Shown: piece by piece, positions 59,426 to 64,000 of the stretch
Numbering within the stretch: position 1 is the stretch's first letter
How the letters are laid out: each line of letters opens with the position of its first letter
Assembly (NCBI GenBank): GCA_021397845.1
Contig: CM038052.1
Span: 136,343,854-136,407,853 of the forward strand
Origin: Areca catechu
Taxonomy: Eukaryota > Streptophyta > Magnoliopsida > Arecales > Arecaceae
Direction of reading: 5' to 3'
Length of the DNA: 64,000 bases
The notes under the pieces: generated by a model
Databases searched by the model: none
What the model was told of the DNA's origin: nothing
What the model saw: the letters and a program-made list of their open reading frames with translations, nothing else
Position numbers and translations under genes: made by a program

Positions 59426-60660
59426 TGGTGGGGACACCAGAGGCACCAGAATAAGACAAGGCCTCTCATCCCTCTGTGGATCACTTAGTTACAATTAAGT
59501 CCATTGTAATAAAGCTTAGTTCATCTAAGTTGTCTTTACTTGAGTCCTGTATTAGTCAGCGCATGTTGAGCTAGTTCAGTCCAGTGCTAGTCAGCTCATG
59601 TTGAGCTAATTTTATTTTTTTGAGTCCTATCCAAATACACTAAAGACTCAAGACCACATCATACAAGTGAGGACCAATTCCAACTAGATTGAAGATATAA
59701 AGTGTAGCCCAAGTCTAACCCAGCTTGAAGATTTGAAGATCTCGGGAAGAGAATCAGACACCTTGAAGCCCTGGACCAGCTGGAAGCAAATTGGGCCAGT
59801 CCGGCCCAAGAGGGAGCTAGGGTGCCAATTGCTTAGGGTGACCCACCCCTTGGTTAGCCACTTAGAGTCACCCCTTGGCTGACCAAGGCAATGAGAGAGG
59901 GAGAGATTGTAGTGATTTTTCTACCTCGGGTTTCCTTTTTTTCTAGCTAGGGTTTGGGTAGGAATAGAATTCCTATGTAATTACTTTTGTATCCTTACTT
60001 GGGGCCCAAGACTATGAGTCTCTTTAAAGGACTTTAGTCTCTTGTATGAAAACCAATTTTGAGATATGAAATTCTATTGTGTTATTCTCTTTGTGTGCCT
60101 CCCTGCTGTGTGCATTAAGGGATCCTGTGAGCCTGAAGTCCTGCCAAAGTTTTGCCCGAAGAAACCCTAGCCGAACAACCTCCTTCAAGCCTTTTCTTCC
60201 ACAAGCCCCTTGCTATTTTCCTGAGATTTTTCTTGTTTCCCACCTTGTTTTCCCACACTTGATGATTGTTTGTAGGTCCCCGAGTTCCTATGAATCCAAC
60301 GACTCCAGTCGGGCCACAATCGGACCACCGAGCAGAAAGCCAAGTATCCGCGGGTCTCTGGCTTGATTTTCTAGGCCGCATCTATTGAGGAACGAGAGAT
60401 CTCTTTGCTACAATCTTAACCAGGTGCATCAGACATTGTCAGGTACACCACCTGTGGCACCAGTAGTTTTATTGCAGGTGAAATTGCCCTAACCGAGGCT
60501 TCTCAGTCCCGGTGATCCCTCTTTTACACTTCTTAGGTTTGATCTGCATACATAGATTCTAAAATCCATATAAAACTCTCTACATCTTATATTAGGATTT
60601 AACCACCTCACCCCACATATAAAATATACAAAAATAATCGCATGCATATTATCCGCATCA
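59426..60660 (+). repeat. 5' LTR of gypsy-3
   Basis: 1235 bp, TGGTGGGGACACC to TATCCGCATCA, the reverse-complement ends of the gypsy-1 and gypsy-2 LTRs. A TAGTCAGCKCATGTTGAGCT block is duplicated about 37 bp apart near 59550-59610. ORFs at 60079-60381 fall within the LTR. Confidence 0.88.
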
Positions 60661-60662
60661 TC

Positions 60663-60674
60663 TGGTATCAGACC
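60663..60674 (+). promoter_or_regulatory. primer-binding site (gypsy-3)
   Basis: TGGTATCAGACC, one mismatch from the TGGTATCAGAGC of the other elements, 2 bp after the LTR. Confidence 0.8.
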
Positions 60675-61495
60675 TTAGATTAGGGCTCATTTTTGCACCT
60701 TCTAGTCCATATATGCCTGTTTTTCTTGTTTTTTTCACTTTAAAAACTTAAAAATTAATTTTCTGATTTCTTCCTTCCTTTTCTTTTTTCAAAATTTTTT
60801 TTATCTTAATTTTATTTTGTTTGTCAATTCCCAGCAGGAAATATCTAGTTCCTGTATTTTGGCTCCTTTTTTAGCAAGGCATTCTTTGGAAGGTTTAGGG
60901 TTTTTTGTTTAGCATCTTTGCATATCTTTATTTTAGTATTTGTTCACAGCATATTAGGTCATTGGCTGCATAAATTTTATCTACAAAAGAACAAGAAAAA
61001 AAATAAAATTCAACTACCTAAAATACTTAAACCCTAACTTTGCAACATCTGCCATCATCTGGCATCATTGCATAAACCTGCTTAAGGTCACTCTTGCTAC
61101 ATCAGGGGGGGAGGATTTGATCACTCTTTCTTAGCCAAAAACCACATCCCCTGCATTCGGTCCCAAGCTTAATAAAAATCTATTTGACTTTTTTGTCCTA
61201 GTGGGCTAGGGACACCAACTAGTCGGGGTCGGGCTAAGTGTCAGATCACTGTGTCAAGCTAACCTGTGTGTGCCTTGTGTTTAGTGTCTAGAATGGTGGT
61301 TCAAGGATTCAGTCTCGAAGGGCTTGTGTGCTGGTCTGCCTACCTGGCAATCTCTGATTGGTGTCTAGGATTGGCAATCAGGGACCTAACACTTCCCTTA
61401 CACCTGCCTGGCTGAGTATAGGGTTACTATAGACTAGTTTGCCATCCTAATTGTGCACCTAGTTTGGACTCTAGGTCCAGGGAGCTGTAGTTGGT
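60675..61495 (+). other. untranslated leader of gypsy-3
   Basis: Non-coding. The end (about 61290-61400) resembles, in reverse complement, the conserved GGCCAGGTA...GACACCAA leader block of gypsy-1 and gypsy-2 (here GGTGTCTAGGATTGGC and CCTGGCAATC). Confidence 0.55.
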
Positions 61496-63080
61496 TTGAT
61501 CGAGTCTTGCATGAGTACTAGATCAGGAGCATCATATCACCCACCATTTTCATCTTTGACTGAACCTATGTATAACTTTGAAGCCCAAATGAAAGCCCTT
61601 ACTGATCAACTAGCCCAATCCATCAATCTTAGGCTTGATCAATCAAACACCCAGTTGACCCGTAGACTTGATCAAATAGATGCCCGACTAGGAACCCTAG
61701 AGAAAACCCATAGGACCCAGACTAGATCCAAACATGAGCCACCTTTACCCACACTACCCAAATTATATAAGCTTAGAATCTATGTACCCAAAACTATGAA
61801 CATAGGTCCTATGCAACCCGCTCCTTATAAACCTCGTATACCCACAACCTATAGTTCTTATGACTCCAAATCCTATGACTCTAGAACCTATGAGCCCATA
61901 TCCCATAAGCCCAGTACACCAAGACCATAGAGCCGAACCTAAATCCTATGACCCCATATCCTATAATTCCATGACCATAGATCTGCACCCTTGTCCTATG
62001 AGCCCAGAGAGCCAATAACCCTAAGTATCAGCCTAGTAGTCAGGTTTCCCTTAGTCAACTTGAACCCATAGGATTAGTACCCCTAAATATGAACCCAGTA
62101 GTAAGCCACTACCCCTTAGGCAACTGAACCTACTGGGAGTAGTGCCCATAATCAAAACCAGGACCTAGCCAATTTTTCCTTAGCCAACCTTCTCCTACCA
62201 TCCCTTTGATTGACAAGGCTTACATTAATGCAGAAGTGTATGAAGCTGATGTGAATTTAGCGGATGAGTATGAGGAGAGAAGAGGATACACCTCTAGAAG
62301 ACCTAGAATTAGTTAACCCGTAGGTACCCAGGTAGAAGCCAACCTAGAGTTAGTTGACATTGACTATACCCAGCCTAAAGCTATAGTGGATGAATAATTA
62401 GAGGAAGAGAACCTAGATACTGCCGCTAGCACCTTACCTGAGGTAACCATAAAGGAAAGCCAAATTATAGTCTAGTCCTAAAATACAAGAACCAGAAGAA
62501 TTTATTAAGGACTGATCTCTTTGAATAAGTACCTTCAGGATGAGCCCCCTCTATAATTCCTATTAAGGACCTCTTCCCTGAGATTAATAACCCATCCTTC
62601 CATATGAAAACCCCATAGATATATCGTAACACCGTAAGGTTAGCCTCATTAGTCTAGGATTAGTCCTGACATGCCTTCTTATATCACACTTTATCCAACT
62701 AACCCGGAACCTTTTCTCCACCCTACCAGACTAATTCTAACCCAACCTATTTTCTACCCTTTCCTAACACCTTCAGCATTCCTAGGATCATTAGATTGAA
62801 TTTAGTTGAGATTAGCATACTGCATGCATTCATTAGTATATTAGGTTTGCATTATACTTCTGGCATACCCTATGGAATTTGCTAGGAGCCCATTATAAGT
62901 TTTCATGTGCATGTCAAGCTAGGACCAAACCTAGAGAATCTATGATCTGTTAGGTTTAAGTCCAAAGAGTTTAATAAAAATTTTTGATAGGAATGCATAA
63001 TTGAGTCTGTTAGGTGTAGGTATGAGTCCTTTGCATCACTTGATAGGAGTCTGCATGTGCCCAGCATGTTCACCAGCTGC
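61496..63080 (+). pseudogene. gypsy-3 gag N-terminus and linker remnants
   Basis: 61496-61930 (144 aa) reads MIESCMSTRSGASYHPPFSS, then EAQMKALTDQLAQSINLRLD, QSNTQLTRRLDQIDARLGTL and a Pro/Tyr-rich tail. It is a clear counterpart of the gypsy-2 N-terminus (LDCMTTRLG, QSNTQINNKLDQTNDQVTQM). The central gag domain is missing. At about 62220-62440 an acidic linker (YINAEVYEADVNLADEYEER) matches the one between gag and protease in the other copies. No protease triad is found. The rest to 63080 is unassigned. Confidence 0.7.
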
Positions 63081-63615
63081 ACTAATTTTGAAAGAAACTA
63101 GCTAATTCTTAAAGAAGGGCCAAGGAATTTGATGTAGTGGATTCTATCTTGGTTAGGCTTAGGCCTAAAAGAAGCTTCATGCTCGCAGAGCTGGACCTTC
63201 TAAAGTGATAGAGAGGGTTGGACCAAATTCCTATATGTTAGATTTGCCTTCGGATTTGGGCATTAGTTCTACCTTCAATATTACAGACCTGGTTGAGTAC
63301 AGGAATCGACAGTGATACCTAGTGAGGCCTTTGGACCTATTCCTTTCCATTGTGAGTGACCCTAACCCAGAGTATCCACCAATAAATTGGCCTGAGAGAG
63401 GAGAACGGATCGAGCGTATCCTGGACGATCAAACCATAACGATCCGGGGCGTGACTATCAACGCTACCTGGTCTGATGGCAAGGCCGGTCAGAGTCGGAC
63501 GATTCATGGATTTCTTGAGGTGACTTGTAGTGCCTCAACCCAGACCTCCTCGAGAGATATGGAGCCAGCTTGATCTTCATTCGACAGGGTCGAGTTCCAC
63601 CCACCCTGGGAGAAC
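63081..63615 (+). pseudogene. gypsy-3 chromodomain-like tail of pol and polypurine tract
   Basis: 63322-63573 reads NPEYPPINWPERGERIERIL then DDQTITIRG. In a shifted frame from 63441 the bases give RDYQRYLV, a stop, then WQGRSESDDSWI, the chromodomain core in better condition than in gypsy-2. After a stop the end reads SSFDRVEFHPPWEN (63570-63613), the family's terminal tail, and the purine run GGGAGAA before the LTR is a plausible PPT. Confidence 0.65.
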
Positions 63616-64000
63616 TGGTGGGGACACCAGAGGCACCAGAATAAGACAGAGGCCATTCAACCCTCTATGGATCACTTAGTACATTCAAGTCCATTGCAAA
63701 AAGCTTAGTTCATTAAGTTGTCTTTACTTGATTCCTGTATTAGTCAGCTTATGTGTTGCTAGTTCAGTCAAGGGCTAGTCGCTCATGTTGAGCTAATTTT
63801 ATTTTTTTGAGTCCTGTCCAAATACACTGAACACTCAAGACCACATAATACAAGTGAGGACCAAGTCCAACTAGATTGAAGACATGATAGTGTAGCCCAA
63901 GTCCCCTAGCTTGAAGATTTGAAGACCTCAGGAGGAGAAATCAGATACCTTGCCCTGGACGTAGAAGCCTTGAGCCGTCCAAGCAGGAGGGAGTAGGGCG
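63616..64000 (+). repeat. 3' LTR of gypsy-3, truncated by window end
   Basis: TGGTGGGGACACCAGAGGCA onward aligns with 59426-59810 at about 90 per cent identity by eye. Confidence 0.88.

Larger units (their letters stand above)
59426..64000 (+). mobile_element. gypsy-3: plus-strand chromodomain-family gypsy, internally deleted, truncated by window end
   Basis: 5' LTR 59426-60660, PBS at 60663, internal region only about 2.95 kb, 3' LTR from 63616. It holds a gag N-terminus and a chromodomain-like pol tail but no RT, RNase H or integrase core. LTR starts differ at roughly one base in ten. It is the only plus-strand element in the window. Confidence 0.88.

Noticed and set aside
60079..60366. 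95-aa ORF, and its opposite-strand 88-aa partner
   Set aside because: Within the gypsy-3 LTR; no homology seen and LTRs of this family are non-coding.

Overview
This window looks like a heterochromatic or repeat-dense stretch of an angiosperm nuclear genome. It is AT-rich and essentially filled with LTR retrotransposons sitting inside one another. I found no convincing host gene, tRNA, rRNA or CRISPR. The lineages (Angela/BARE-type and Maximus/SIRE-type Ty1/copia, chromodomain-bearing Ty3/gypsy and Tat-type Ty3/gypsy) are all plant-specific. A large-genome monocot is plausible, but the species cannot be settled from this sequence.

Layout. 1-4296 is the 5' portion of a minus-strand chromodomain-family gypsy (gypsy-1: degenerate gag, leader with tandem repeats, 5' LTR). 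4297-9680 is a decayed Tat-like gypsy pol on the minus strand, with an 11-copy tandem array in its 3' region. Near 9680 a decayed Angela-type copia (Angela-C, 9681-57204) begins; its 3' LTR is split into three pieces. Into that LTR went a small non-autonomous gypsy-derived element with a GC-rich cargo (11215-13504, TSD TTGAG) and a Maximus/SIRE element (14064-52442). The SIRE element received Angela-A in its env-like ORF (17128-27328, TSD AGGTG) and gypsy-2 in its 5' LTR (34110-50955). Gypsy-2 received Angela-B (37215-46932, TSD GCAGG). The decayed Angela-C body follows (52602-57204). Then comes an Angela-A-like LTR (57205-59418), whose element is interrupted 8 bp beyond the LTR by plus-strand gypsy-3 (59426 to the window end).

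The nest is therefore five elements deep: Tat > Angela-C > SIRE > gypsy-2 > Angela-B. LTR divergence agrees with nesting order: the SIRE and gypsy-2 LTR pairs differ by roughly a tenth and the Angela-A pair by several per cent. The Angela-B LTRs differ by one substitution plus fifteen single-base homopolymer indels. That last pattern suggests both a very recent insertion and homopolymer errors in the assembly.

Function. Angela-A and Angela-B keep nearly complete gag-protease-integrase-RT-RNase H information with a few stops or frameshifts. The gypsy copies seen whole or nearly whole lack RT and integrase cores and look non-autonomous. The SIRE element carries a decayed gag-pol plus an env-position ORF cut in two by Angela-A. 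Everything except gypsy-3 is on the minus strand.
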